A stretch of DNA of 64,000 nucleotides from DATBQN01 sp963755825 (GTDB taxonomy: Bacteria; Acidobacteriota; Thermoanaerobaculia; Multivoradales; UBA5704): NCBI GenBank assembly GCA_963755825.1, contig CAVWLA010000003.1, forward strand, positions 1,302,001-1,366,000. Direction: 5' to 3'. Made by a program: the position numbers and the translations under genes. How positions within the stretch are numbered: the stretch's first letter is position 1; every line of letters begins with the position of its first letter. Positions 22,123 through 31,820 of the stretch are shown in pieces. Under the pieces are notes generated by a model. That model had not been told where the DNA came from, did no database searches, and saw only the letters and a list, made by a program, of their open reading frames with translations.

Positions 22123-23145
22123 ATGACCCGACACATCCTGGTGACCGGGGGGGCCGGCTTCATCGGCTCTCACCTGGCGCGACGCCTGCTCGCCCGCGGC
22201 GATCGCGTCACCGCGCTCGACGACTTCAACGACTTCTACGACCCGGCGCGCAAGCGCGACAACGTCGCCGCCACCCGCCGCGCGCCCGGCGGCCAGGGTT
22301 TCGCGCTCGTCGAAGGCGACATCCGCGACGCCGCGCTGGTCGACGGTCTCTTCGCGCGCGGCCGCTTCGACGCCGTCGTCCACCTGGCGGCGCGAGCCGG
22401 CGTGCGGCCGAGCCTCGCCGAGCCGGTCCTCTACGAGGACGTCAACTGCATCGGCACCCTGCGGCTGCTGGAGGCCGCCCGCCACCACGGCCCCGAGGTC
22501 TTCCTCTTCGGCTCCTCGTCGTCGGTCTACGGCATCAACACCAAGGTGCCGTTCGCCGAGGAAGACCCCGTCGAGCAGCCGATCAGCCCCTACGCCACCA
22601 CCAAGCGCACCGGCGAGCTGCTCTGCTACAACTACCACCACCTCTACGGCCTGCGCACCGCCTGCCTGCGCTTCTTCACCGTCTACGGCCCGGCGCAGCG
22701 GCCGGAGATGGCGATCCACAAGTTCACCGACCGCATCGCCCGCGGCGAGGTGGTGCCGCTCTACGGCGACGGCGGCAGCCGGCGCGACTACACCTACGTC
22801 GACGACATCGTCGACGGGCTCCTGGCCACGCTCGAGCTCGCCCCCGGCTTCGAGATCATCAACCTGGGCGGCGCCGACACCACCTCGCTCGCCGACCTCG
22901 TCCGCTGGATCGCCGCCGAGCTTGCCGTCGAGCCGCGCATCGAATATCTTCCCAACCAGCCCGGGGACGTCCCCATCACCTTCGCCGACGTGTCCAAGGC
23001 AGCCCGGCTCCTGGCCTACTCCCCGAAGGTTCCGATCCGTGAGGGTCTGCGGCGTTTCGTCGCCTGGTACCGCGAGCACCACGGCCCGCCGGCCGGCGCC
23101 ACCGCCACCGTCCCCCTCTCCCAGCGAGATCTCGTCAAGCCATGA
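22123..23145 (+). CDS. NAD-dependent sugar epimerase, UDP-glucuronate 4-epimerase type
   Basis: A 340-residue extended SDR. NAD-binding GGAGFIGSH is at the N-terminus, DDFNDFYDPARKRDN is typical of UDP-glucuronate 4-epimerases, and the catalytic YATTK appears as SPYATTKR near residue 163. The product would be UDP-galacturonate. Downstream ugd makes the substrate UDP-glucuronate, and the stop overlaps the ugd ATG by 4 bases, so operon logic agrees. UDP-glucose 4-epimerase activity is the main alternative. Confidence 0.87.
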   Translation: MTRHILVTGGAGFIGSHLARRLLARGDRVTALDDFNDFYDPARKRDNVAATRRAPGGQGFALVEGDIRDAALVDGLFARGRFDAVVHLAARAGVRPSLAEPVLYEDVNCIGTLRLLEAARHHGPEVFLFGSSSSVYGINTKVPFAEEDPVEQPISPYATTKRTGELLCYNYHHLYGLRTACLRFFTVYGPAQRPEMAIHKFTDRIARGEVVPLYGDGGSRRDYTYVDDIVDGLLATLELAPGFEIINLGGADTTSLADLVRWIAAELAVEPRIEYLPNQPGDVPITFADVSKAARLLAYSPKVPIREGLRRFVAWYREHHGPPAGATATVPLSQRDLVKP

Positions 23146-24610
23146 ACATCTGCGTCATCGGTAGTGGTTACGTGGGCCTGGTGACCGGAGCCTGCCTGGC
23201 CGACTTCGGCATGCACGTCATCGGCGTCGACAAGGACGCCGCCAAGGTCGCGGCCCTCTGCCGCGGCGAGGTGCCGATCTACGAGCCGGGCCTCGCCACC
23301 CTGGTGCAGAGCAACATGGCGGAGGGACGCCTCTCCTTCTCCACCGACCTCGGACCGGCGATCGAGAGCGCCAAGGTGATCTTCATCGCCGTCGGCACGC
23401 CGCCGCTCCCCGACGGCTCGGCCGACCTCACCTTCGTGCGCGAGGTCGCCGCCTCGATCGCCCGCCATCTGAACGGTTACAAGGTGATCGTCACCAAGTC
23501 GACGGTGCCGACCGGCACCGGCCAGATGATCGAGGACATCGTGCGCGGAGTCGCCGGCAACCGCCACCGCTTCGCGGTGGTCTCCAACCCCGAGTTCCTC
23601 CGCGAGGGCTCGGCGATCGAGGACTTCATGCATCCCGACCGGGTGGTGATCGGCAGCCGCGACCAGGCGGCGATCGAGCTCATGCTCGACGTCTACTCGC
23701 CGTTGAAGGCCGCCGACGTGCCGTTCGTCATCACCACGGTGGAGAGCGCCGAGCTGATCAAGTACGCCAGCAACGGCTTCCTGGCGGTGAAGATCTCCTT
23801 CATCAACGAGGTCGCCCACCTCTGCGAGGCGCTCGGCGCCGACGTCGAGGTGGTGGCGCGCGGCATGGGGCTCGACAACCGCATCGGCCCCAAGTTCTTG
23901 AACGCCGGCCCCGGCTTCGGCGGCTCCTGCTTCCCCAAGGACACCCGCGCCGTCGCCCAGATCGCCAGCGAGCAGGGCCTCCGCTTCCGCATCATCGACG
24001 CCGTGCTGGAGGCTAACGAGGCGACCAAGGCGCGGATGATCGAGAAGGTCGAGCGCGCGCTCGGCGGCATGCAGGGCAAGAAGGTCGCCGTCCTCGGCCT
24101 CGCCTTCAAGCCCGACACCGACGACATCCGCGAGTCGCCGGCGCTGCCGGTCGTCCGCGGCCTCCTCGACGGCGGCGCCCGCGTCCACGCCTTCGATCCC
24201 GAGGCGATGGCCGGCTGCCGGCCGCTCTTCCCCGAGGCCGTCTTCTGCGACCACGCCTACGACGCGGCGAAGGACGCCGACGCGGTCGTCATCTGCACCG
24301 AGTGGAACCAGTTCCGCAAGCTCGAGCTGCCGCGCCTGCGCAAGATGATGCGGCGGCCGCTGGTGATCGACCTGCGCAACCTCTACGAGCCCGAGAAGAT
24401 GGCCGCGGCGGGCTTCGAGTACATCTCGGTCGGCCGCCCCGACGGCGTGCCGGGTGCCGTGGGCTCGACCCGGCCGGTCCAGGGCGCCGTCAAGCCCGCG
24501 GCGAAGAGACCGGCCAAGCGACCGGCCAAGCCCGCCGCCAAGCGGGCGACGAAGCCCGCGGCCACCGCGGGCAAACCGAACGGCCGGCCCGCCGGCGAGG
24601 GGGCCCGCTC

Positions 24611-24614
<4 letters not shown>
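23142..24614 (+). CDS. ugd: UDP-glucose 6-dehydrogenase with basic Lys/Ala-rich tail
   Basis: A 490-residue enzyme oxidising UDP-glucose to UDP-glucuronate. NAD site GSGYVGLVTGACLA is at the N-terminus, the catalytic Cys sits in GFGGSCFPKDTRA near residue 262, and the C-terminal UDP-binding domain follows with GLAFKPDTDDIRESPA. Residues about 445-490 are an added tail rich in Lys, Ala, Pro and Arg, with repeated KRPAK-type units resembling histone H1 tails. This is unusual for the family, whose members usually end near residue 440. TTGA overlap with the next gene indicates coupling. Confidence 0.95.
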
Positions 24615-25600
<986 letters not shown>

Positions 25601-25656
25601 AATCCGACCGGATCGACCCGCGTCGATCCGATCCGTTCCACCTCGGAGCCCACGCC

Positions 25657-25935
25657 ATGCCGCCGACGGACGACCCGCTGACCGCCCTCACCTTCGCGCT
25701 CGAGAAGTATCCGGACCGCGTCGAGATGGTGCCGATCGAGCAGCTGGTCCTCGAGAGCGCGCGGCAGAACGACAAGCGCGCCGCCTACGTCAAGCTGGCG
25801 GTGCCGGACGACGTGGTCAAGAGCCTGCGCGGCCGCGATACCGAGCGCGACCTGGTGCTCCTCGTGCGGGTGCCGCGCGAGGTCGTCACCCGTCGCGAGA
25901 GCCTCATCATCCTCCCCGGCGAGGTCGGCCGGTGA
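25657..25935 (+). CDS. Small conserved-looking protein of unknown function
   Basis: A 92-residue acidic protein without a recognised domain or membrane segment. Predicted structure alternates helices and strands (PIEQLVLESARQN, then a DLVLLVRVPREVV strand pair). A TATAGAAT box lies about 55 bases upstream. Its stop overlaps the GTG of the YggX-like gene by 4 bases, so both are likely one unit. Codon usage matches the genome. Function cannot be assigned. Confidence 0.65.
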   Translation: MPPTDDPLTALTFALEKYPDRVEMVPIEQLVLESARQNDKRAAYVKLAVPDDVVKSLRGRDTERDLVLLVRVPREVVTRRESLIILPGEVGR

Positions 25936-26246
25936 CCGGGCCGGCCGGAGTGCCCGGGGTGCCCGGAGGATCGGGAGCCGGCGTCGCCTGCGCCCGCTGC
26001 GGGCGGCCGGACGCCCCGGCGCTCGCCAAGCCGCCGCTCCGCGGCGAGATCGGCCGTGAGCTCCTGGCGCGCGTCTGCGCCGACTGCTGGCGCGACTGGC
26101 AGGCTGCCGAGGTGATGGTGATCAACGAGCTCCGCCTGAACTTCATGGACCCCGCCGCGCAGGAGACGCTGACGCGCCAGATGCGCGAGTTCCTCAAGCT
26201 CGATCCGCCCGCCGACGCCGCCGTCGATCCGCCCGGATCGCCCTAG
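25932..26246 (+). CDS. YggX-like Fe(II)-trafficking / oxidative damage protection protein
   Basis: A 104-residue protein. After a Gly/Pro-rich lead of about 17 residues, it resembles YggX: a CARCG start, APALAKPPLRGEIG, a Trp/helix segment WRDWQ, the conserved VINELRLNFMDPAAQ, then a C-terminal helix. YggX homologues protect Fe-S enzymes and iron pools from oxidation. Unlike YggX it has extra Cys residues (CADCW), so four Cys could bind metal as a zinc ribbon. GTG start coupled to the previous gene. Confidence 0.75.
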   Translation: MTGPAGVPGVPGGSGAGVACARCGRPDAPALAKPPLRGEIGRELLARVCADCWRDWQAAEVMVINELRLNFMDPAAQETLTRQMREFLKLDPPADAAVDPPGSP

Positions 26247-26294
26247 GCGCGGCGCCGGCCGCGCACTGCCGCCCCCTCGCCGCGCCCTCTCCTG

Positions 26295-27059
26295 ATGGCC
26301 CCCGAGAACGCCGAGCTTTCCGAGACCGCCGAGAGCGTGCCGCCCGGCCGCCGCGTGCCGCGCCAGGCGCTCGTCCGCTTCGCCATCCTCGTCACCGTCG
26401 TCGTCGCCGGCTTCGCGGCCCTCCGCTGGACGCCGCTCGCCGGCCTGCTGAACGAGAAGACCCTCCTCTCCTACCGCGACCTGCTGCGCCACAGCTGGTG
26501 GGCGGGGCCGGCGCTCCTCGCCAGCTACGTCCTGCTCTGTCCGCTGGGCTTCCCGGCGAGCCCGATGATGGTCACCGGCGGCGTCGTCTTCGGCGCCGTC
26601 TGGGGCTCGGTCTACAACATCGTCGGCACCTCGCTCGGCGGCATCGCCACCTACTTCCTGGGGCGCGCGCTGGGGCGCGACTTCGTGGCCCAGATCGGCG
26701 GCAAGCGGCTGAAGAAGATCGAGCGCCAGGTGGCGCGGCGCGGCTTCTGGGGGATGGTCGGGGTGCGCTTCCTCCCCTTCCCCTTCGCCGTCGTCAACTA
26801 CTGCGCGGCGCTCGCCGGCATCCCGCCGGCGCTCTTCGTCACCACGACGGTGATCGGCCTCACCCCGATCAACATCGTCTACACCTACTTCACCGCCGCC
26901 CTCCTCGAGGTCGGCGGCCCCGAGCGCGGCCGCGTCTACCTGCGCCTGACCTTCGTCTCGCTCGCCCTCGCCTTCTTCACCGTCTTCCCGCAGGTCTGGG
27001 CGGGGCGCCAGCGCCGGCGCCGCTATCGCGAGCTGCTGGCGGCGCGCGGCGCGCGCTAG
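26295..27059 (+). CDS. TVP38/TMEM64 (DedA-like) membrane protein
   Basis: A 254-residue inner-membrane protein of the SNARE-associated/VTT family. The helices include LVRFAILVTVVVAGFAALRW near the N-terminus, and the conserved core reads CPLGFPASPMMVTGGVVFG, followed by NIVGTSLGGIATYFLGRALG. The membrane-dipping F(P)LPFPFAVVNY segment follows near residue 160. VTT proteins are lipid scramblases or transporters. The stop shares CTAG with the stop of the convergent ATPase gene. Confidence 0.9.
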   Translation: MAPENAELSETAESVPPGRRVPRQALVRFAILVTVVVAGFAALRWTPLAGLLNEKTLLSYRDLLRHSWWAGPALLASYVLLCPLGFPASPMMVTGGVVFGAVWGSVYNIVGTSLGGIATYFLGRALGRDFVAQIGGKRLKKIERQVARRGFWGMVGVRFLPFPFAVVNYCAALAGIPPALFVTTTVIGLTPINIVYTYFTAALLEVGGPERGRVYLRLTFVSLALAFFTVFPQVWAGRQRRRRYRELLAARGAR

Positions 27060-28141
27060 CGACCCAGCGCCGCTTCCACCTCGGCCACGTCCAGGAACAG
27101 CACGCCGTCCTTCGCCGCCGCGCGGGGATCGAACTCGTAGTCGCGGACGACGCGGCGGAAGGCTTCCTTGAGGGCGCGGGCGCCGAGGCGCGGCTGGCGC
27201 GACGCCTCGACGGCGATGCGGCGGACGGCGGCGGGCGAGATGGCGAGGTGGATGCCGCGGCTCTCGAAGTAAGCGCGGGTCTGGTGGAAGGCGGAGTCGG
27301 GGACCTCGAGGAAGATGCGCACCAGGTCGTCCTGCGACAGGTTGTCGAGGAGGAGGACGGCGTCGAAGCGCGACAGGAACTGCGGGCTCATCCCGTAGTC
27401 GAAGAGATCGTCGTTGCGCAGCCAGTCGCGCAGCTCGAAGGCGAGCGTCTCGCGCACCTGGCCGCCCTCGACGACGGTCTTCGGCTGCAGGAACCCCTTG
27501 TCGCGGCCGATCGTGACGCGGTCGAAGACGGCGTCGTAGAGCCCCTCGAAGGCGCCGGCGCAGACGAAGAGGAGGCCCGAGGAGTCGACCGTCGCCGTGC
27601 CGCCGCCGGCCCAGGCGGGGAGGACCACCGGCACCGCCTCGTTCTCGATCAGGGTGAGGAGCGCCTCCTGGGCGCGGATGCCGGAGACGTTGGTCACCTC
27701 GCCGACGCGGGCGCGGATCTTGTCCACCTCGTCGACGAAGACCACCCCGGAGGCGGCGCGGGCGAGGATCTCCTCGATCGCCGCGCCCGGCCCGAGCTGC
27801 TCGCGGGCGCGCTCGAGCAGGCGGGCGAGGACCGCCTGGCCCGGCCGGCCGCGCTCGGCCTCCTCGCCGAGGACATTGGCGTGGAGGCGGACGACGGTCG
27901 AGCGGACGGCGAGCTCCGGGTCGGAGCCGAGATAGGCCTCGACGGCGCGCAGCAGGGTCGTCTTCCCCGTCCCCGAGGAGCCGATCATCAGGATGTTGCC
28001 GGAGCGCTGGCCTCCCAGGTGCTTGGCGAGAGCGACCGCCATCTCGCGCACGGCGTTTTCCTGGCCCATCAGCCGCCGCGAGAGGGCGGCGGCGATCGCC
28101 AGGGGATCGAAGCTGCGGGCGGCCGGGATGGCGGCGGACAT
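27056..28141 (-). CDS. ClpX-like AAA+ ATPase lacking zinc domain and canonical pore loop
   Basis: A 361-residue AAA+ protein. Walker A GSSGTGKT (about residue 53), Walker B VVFVDEVDKI (about 135), arginine-finger and sensor-2 GARALK region line up with ClpX/HslU, including NVSGIRAQEALLTLIE and FEGLYDAVFDRV. It has no N-terminal zinc-binding domain. The place of the ClpX pore loop GYVG reads NVLG, without an aromatic residue, and the ClpP-binding IGF is replaced by KGF. It may therefore be a remodeller rather than a ClpP unfoldase. A TACAAT box 8 bases before the ATG suggests a leaderless mRNA. No peptidase gene is adjacent. Confidence 0.85.
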   Translation of the reverse strand: MSAAIPAARSFDPLAIAAALSRRLMGQENAVREMAVALAKHLGGQRSGNILMIGSSGTGKTTLLRAVEAYLGSDPELAVRSTVVRLHANVLGEEAERGRPGQAVLARLLERAREQLGPGAAIEEILARAASGVVFVDEVDKIRARVGEVTNVSGIRAQEALLTLIENEAVPVVLPAWAGGGTATVDSSGLLFVCAGAFEGLYDAVFDRVTIGRDKGFLQPKTVVEGGQVRETLAFELRDWLRNDDLFDYGMSPQFLSRFDAVLLLDNLSQDDLVRIFLEVPDSAFHQTRAYFESRGIHLAISPAAVRRIAVEASRQPRLGARALKEAFRRVVRDYEFDPRAAAKDGVLFLDVAEVEAALGR

Positions 28142-28149
28142 CGAAGGGG

Positions 28150-28155
28150 ATTGTA
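28150..28155 (-). promoter_or_regulatory. -10 box TACAAT for the ClpX-like gene, leaderless arrangement
   Basis: On the minus strand TACAAT ends 8 bases before the ATG at 28141. No Shine-Dalgarno is present between them. A TTGCCA lies upstream but 21 bases away, longer than ideal. Confidence 0.4.
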
Positions 28156-28175
28156 GCCTTGGGCGGCGATCGCGC

Positions 28176-28204
28176 TTGGCAAGCGGCGGCGGGTCGTCTA
28201 CATT
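28176..28204 (+). promoter_or_regulatory. Sigma-70-type promoter of the TPR protein gene
   Basis: TTGGCA at 28176-28181 and TACATT at 28199-28204 are 17 bases apart. The start codon at 28239 follows AAAAGGAGA. It is divergent from the ClpX-like gene promoter. Confidence 0.6.
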
Positions 28205-28238
28205 CTAGTGGCCTTCCCGCGGCCACAAAAGGAGAACC

Positions 28239-29318
28239 ATGGTCCGACGGCACTCACCGCCCTCTGCGCGCCGGCTCCCGGCGGTCTCCCTGCTCGCCGC
28301 GACGCTCGCGGTAGTCGCGGCATTCGCGGCGCTCGCCCAGCCCGCAGCCGGCGCGCCACCCCCGGCGCAGACCACGGCGCAGGTGCTCGCTCAGGCGCAG
28401 GAGCTGGTCGACGCCAACAACCCCAAGCAGGCGCTGCCCCTCCTCGACGATCTGCTGCGCCGCGAGCCGGGCAACGCCCGCGCCCTCCTCCTGCGCAGCA
28501 CCGCGCACTTCCTCTCCGACGACCTCGCCGGCGGCAAGCGGGACCTCGACCGCGCCCTGGAGCTCGACCCGACGCTGCGCCAGGGTTGGCTCAACCGCGC
28601 CGCATTCGAGGTCGCCGGCAAGCGCTACGACGCCGGCCTCGCCGCCTTCAGCCAGGCCGAGAAGCTCGATCCGCGGGCGCCGGAGAACGACCTCAACATC
28701 GGCGCCGTCCTCCTCCTGCAGGGCAAGCTGCAGGCGGCGAACGCCCGCTTCGAGAGCTATCTCAAGAAGCAGCCCGGCATCGCCGACGCGAGCTATCTGG
28801 TGGCGAGCAACTACGCCGCGGCGGGGTACGCGGCGCTCGCCGTCGCCAACCTGCGCCACGCCATCGACCTCGACGAGCGCTCGCGCCTGAGGGCGCGGAC
28901 CGACGGCAACTTCGCCGCCCTGTCGAAGGATCCCCACTACCTGGAGCTGCTGGCGACCGACCGCTACCAGCCGCCGGCGGGCTCCCACACCGCCTCGCGC
29001 AGCTACGAGACGAGCTACGACTCGGCCGACGGCACCCTCCTCTCGGCGGTGGTCGAGGCGATGCAGCTCGCCGGCGAGCGCTTCGACCCGCGCGTCGAGA
29101 CGACACCGGACTGGGCGCTCCTGCAGGGCGACATGCGGGTCAAGGTGAGCCGCGGTCCCGACGGCAAGGGGCTCGTCCAGGCGAGCGCCCCCTTCGAGCG
29201 CATGCAGATCAAGGATTGGCAGCGGCGCAGCGAGAAGCTCTTCCAGGGGATCGCCGTGCAGCTCTACAACCGGCAGATCTCGAGCATGAAGCAGCGTCCA
29301 AAGCCCCCCGCCCGCTGA
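28239..29318 (+). CDS. Exported TPR-repeat protein
   Basis: A 359-residue protein with a signal peptide (Arg-rich start, hydrophobic core LLAATLAVVAAFAALA, cleavage near residue 37). Residues about 45-215 hold four to five tetratricopeptide repeats with family spacing (LDDLLRREPGNARALLLRS, then LDRALELDPTLRQGWLNRA). The last ~110 residues are not recognised. TPR domains are protein-binding scaffolds; the partner is unknown. AAAAGGAGA directs the ATG. Confidence 0.85.
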   Translation: MVRRHSPPSARRLPAVSLLAATLAVVAAFAALAQPAAGAPPPAQTTAQVLAQAQELVDANNPKQALPLLDDLLRREPGNARALLLRSTAHFLSDDLAGGKRDLDRALELDPTLRQGWLNRAAFEVAGKRYDAGLAAFSQAEKLDPRAPENDLNIGAVLLLQGKLQAANARFESYLKKQPGIADASYLVASNYAAAGYAALAVANLRHAIDLDERSRLRARTDGNFAALSKDPHYLELLATDRYQPPAGSHTASRSYETSYDSADGTLLSAVVEAMQLAGERFDPRVETTPDWALLQGDMRVKVSRGPDGKGLVQASAPFERMQIKDWQRRSEKLFQGIAVQLYNRQISSMKQRPKPPAR

Positions 29319-29572
29319 AGCGGGGCGACCTGCCAGAGGAGCTCCTCGGCGCCCTCGCCGAGGCCGGCCCCTGCCGCGTCGAGCGGCGGGTCGAAAAGAA
29401 GATGCTGCCCGGCTGTTCCGCGATACAGTCAGCGCACCGACGACGATCGCAGCTCCAGAGGATCGGGAAGCCAGGGGGGCTTCGCGGCCATGTTTCGCTG
29501 CACACGGACTCCTGCCTCGATCGAGCGCGCCCGGCGATGCCGCCGGCGCGCCGGTGCCGAGGTCCGCCCGGC

Positions 29573-31378
29573 ATGACCGCCGAGACGAGAGCCGGCCGCG
29601 GCGCGCCGAACCTGCTCGGCGCGCTGCCCGTCGCCGCCAGCGTCTTCTCTCTGGCCATCGCGGCGCTGGCTCTGGCCGGCTGGGCGCTCGACCTTCCCAG
29701 CCTCCGCGGGGTCAGCCCGCGCCTGGTGGCGATGAACCCGATGACCGCGATCGGCCTCTCGCTCGCGGCGCTCTCCCTCGTCGCCCTCCGCCGTCGCGGC
29801 GCCAGCGCCCTCCGTCGGCGGGCCGGCATCGCGGCAGCCGTCGGAACGGCCGCGATCGGCGCTCTCCGCCTCGCCGAGGCCGCCGGCCTGACTTCCGCCG
29901 CCGTCGACCGCCTGCTCTTTCCGCAGCTCCTCGCCGCGGGAAGGGGACGCATGGTGCCGAGCACCGCCTTCTGCCTGCTTCTCCTCGGCGCCGGTCTCGC
30001 TCTCCTCGATTGGCGGCGCCGCGTCGGCAGGTCGCTCCGCCTCATGCCGGGCACCATCGCCCTGGCGGCGGCGGCGGCGATCAGCTCCTCGGTCTTCGTT
30101 GCCTACAGCTACCTCGGCTCCATCCTCCTCCTCCCCGGCGCGGTGAGCGGCATGGCGCTCAACACCGCCGCCTGCTTGGTCGCCCTCACCCTCGGCGCCC
30201 TCGCCAGCCGGCCGGACCGCGGCCTGATCGCGCTGTTGACCAGCGACGGTGAGGCCGGGGCCCTCGCCCGGCGGCTGATCCTGTGGACCACCGTCCTGCC
30301 GCTCGCCCTCGGTTGGCTGCGCTACGCCGGCCAGATGTTCGGCTGGTACCCGGTCGAGCTCGGCATCGCGTTCATGGCGGTGGGCACCATCCTCCTCCTC
30401 GCCCTCGTCGTCTGGGCGGCGGCCTCGTCGGTCGGCCGCGCCGTCGCCGCCCGCCGCAGCGCGCTCGACGCCCTGTCGGTCAGCGAGCGGCGGTTCCGCG
30501 AGCTCTTCGTCGAGAGCCCGTCGTCGATCTGGACGCACGACGGGGCGGGGACGCTCACCACCGTCAACCCCACCGCCGCGGCGGCCCTCGGCTACAGCCG
30601 CGAGGAGATGACCGGCCGCCGGCTCTCCGATTTCCTCTCGCCGGAGAGCGCGGCGCGCTTCGAGGAGCACCTGACGGCTCTGCGCCATCGCGGACGGCAG
30701 GAGGAGCTGATCGACGTCGTCACCCGCGCCGGCGAGGAGCGCACCTGGCTCTACACTCAGCGCTGGATCGAGGAGGAGGTCGCCGTCCCCTTTGCGCTCG
30801 GCCACGCGCTCGACGTCACCCAGCGCCAGCAGGCCGAGCGCAGGATGGCGCACCAGGCGTTCCACGATGCGCTGACCGGGATCGCCAATCGCGCCCTCTT
30901 CGACGACCGGCTGGCGCAGTCGCTCGCCCATGCCGAGCGGCACGGCAGCCGCCTGGCGGTCTTCTTCCTCGACCTCGACGGCTTCAAGCCGATCAACGAC
31001 GCCTACGGCCACGCCGCCGGCGATCGCGTCCTCCACGAGACTGCCCTGCGGCTGGCGCGGAGCGTCCGCCAGGAGGACACCGTGGCGCGCCGCGGCGGCG
31101 ACGAGTTCGCCCTCCTCCTCGTCGACATCGACCACGCCGACGCCGTCCGCATCGGCGAGAACCTCCTCGCCCTGATCGCCAGCCCGGTCGAGCACGACGG
31201 CGAGCTCCTCCACGTCACCGGCTCGCTCGGCATCAGCTTCTACCCCGAGAGCGCCGCCACTCCCGAAGCCCTCCTGCAGGCCGCCGACCGCGCCCTCTAT
31301 CGCTCGAAAGCCGAAGGTCGCGGCCAGATCAATCTCTCCTTCTCCGCCGGCCAGCCGCTACCTTCGACGGCGAACTGA
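29573..31378 (+). CDS. Membrane-anchored PAS-GGDEF diguanylate cyclase
   Basis: A 601-residue signalling protein. Residues about 10-290 form a multi-helix membrane sensor (about eight helices). A PAS domain (about 305-415) follows with FRELFVESPSSIW and NPTAAAALGYSREEM. The GGDEF domain (about 430-595) has an intact RRGGDEF active site and an inhibitory RxxD site (RQED) exactly five residues before it, so it should make cyclic di-GMP and be feedback inhibited. No EAL domain. The ATG at 29573 is the best near the first helix; 29537 is an alternative. About 250 bases upstream hold no gene. Confidence 0.88.
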   Translation: MTAETRAGRGAPNLLGALPVAASVFSLAIAALALAGWALDLPSLRGVSPRLVAMNPMTAIGLSLAALSLVALRRRGASALRRRAGIAAAVGTAAIGALRLAEAAGLTSAAVDRLLFPQLLAAGRGRMVPSTAFCLLLLGAGLALLDWRRRVGRSLRLMPGTIALAAAAAISSSVFVAYSYLGSILLLPGAVSGMALNTAACLVALTLGALASRPDRGLIALLTSDGEAGALARRLILWTTVLPLALGWLRYAGQMFGWYPVELGIAFMAVGTILLLALVVWAAASSVGRAVAARRSALDALSVSERRFRELFVESPSSIWTHDGAGTLTTVNPTAAAALGYSREEMTGRRLSDFLSPESAARFEEHLTALRHRGRQEELIDVVTRAGEERTWLYTQRWIEEEVAVPFALGHALDVTQRQQAERRMAHQAFHDALTGIANRALFDDRLAQSLAHAERHGSRLAVFFLDLDGFKPINDAYGHAAGDRVLHETALRLARSVRQEDTVARRGGDEFALLLVDIDHADAVRIGENLLALIASPVEHDGELLHVTGSLGISFYPESAATPEALLQAADRALYRSKAEGRGQINLSFSAGQPLPSTAN

Positions 31379-31381
31379 ACG

Positions 31382-31403
31382 GCTGAGCGAGCGGCCGCTC
31401 AGC
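31382..31403 (+). terminator. Hairpin after the diguanylate cyclase gene
   Basis: GCTGAGCG and CGCTCAGC form a perfect 8 bp stem with a 6-base loop, starting 4 bases after the stop codon. No T-tract follows, so it may be a transcript 3' stabiliser rather than an intrinsic terminator. Confidence 0.5.
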
Positions 31404-31407
31404 AGTG

Positions 31408-31423
31408 CTAGCATGAATGCTAG
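31408..31423. promoter_or_regulatory. 16 bp palindrome upstream of the Cys-rich secreted protein gene
   Basis: CTAGCATGAATGCTAG is a perfect 7+7 inverted repeat around GA, 32 bases before the ATG at 31455. In this very GC-rich genome an AT-containing palindrome in a short intergenic gap is a good operator candidate. The bound regulator is unknown. Confidence 0.5.
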
Positions 31424-31454
31424 TGACTCGCCGTCGGCCCAAGAGGAGATTCAC

Positions 31455-31820
31455 ATGTCGACTCGGAGCTGGATCATCGCGTTGTGGCTCATCGCCCCGC
31501 TACTCGTGGGCGGTAAAGCCCTGACGACGGAGATGGCACAGGAGCTCAAGGTGGTCGAACTGAAGGAACATCCTGAGCTGGAGATCCCTCCTGCCTTCGG
31601 AATCGGCGTCGAGAGCGGAGGAGCGGGCTCGGCGCTGAGAGGCTTCGGCCCAGAGAGCCAGCACGTCGCCGTGCAACCACCTCCACCGTCCCTGGATATG
31701 CTTCCTTCGATCAAAGATGCCACATGCGCCAGTGTGGACGGTATCTGTGCGTGCGTGGCAAGCGCAGGCAACTACTGCAACGCGAACCCATGCGAGGTCC
31801 TTTGCCTCAAAACCCCTTAG
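31455..31820 (+). CDS. Small secreted Cys-rich protein
   Basis: A 121-residue protein. The N-terminal ~24 residues form a signal peptide (WIIALWLIAPLLVGG). The middle is acidic and Pro-containing. The last ~27 residues carry six cysteines with patterns CxC, CxxxxC and CxxxC, as in disulfide-stabilised peptides. AGAGGAG lies 9 bases before the ATG. The end overlaps the next gene by 31 bases. GC content is lower than that of the neighbours. No family recognised. It may be a secreted effector, an adhesin part or a ripening peptide; all inference. Confidence 0.7.
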   Translation: MSTRSWIIALWLIAPLLVGGKALTTEMAQELKVVELKEHPELEIPPAFGIGVESGGAGSALRGFGPESQHVAVQPPPPSLDMLPSIKDATCASVDGICACVASAGNYCNANPCEVLCLKTP

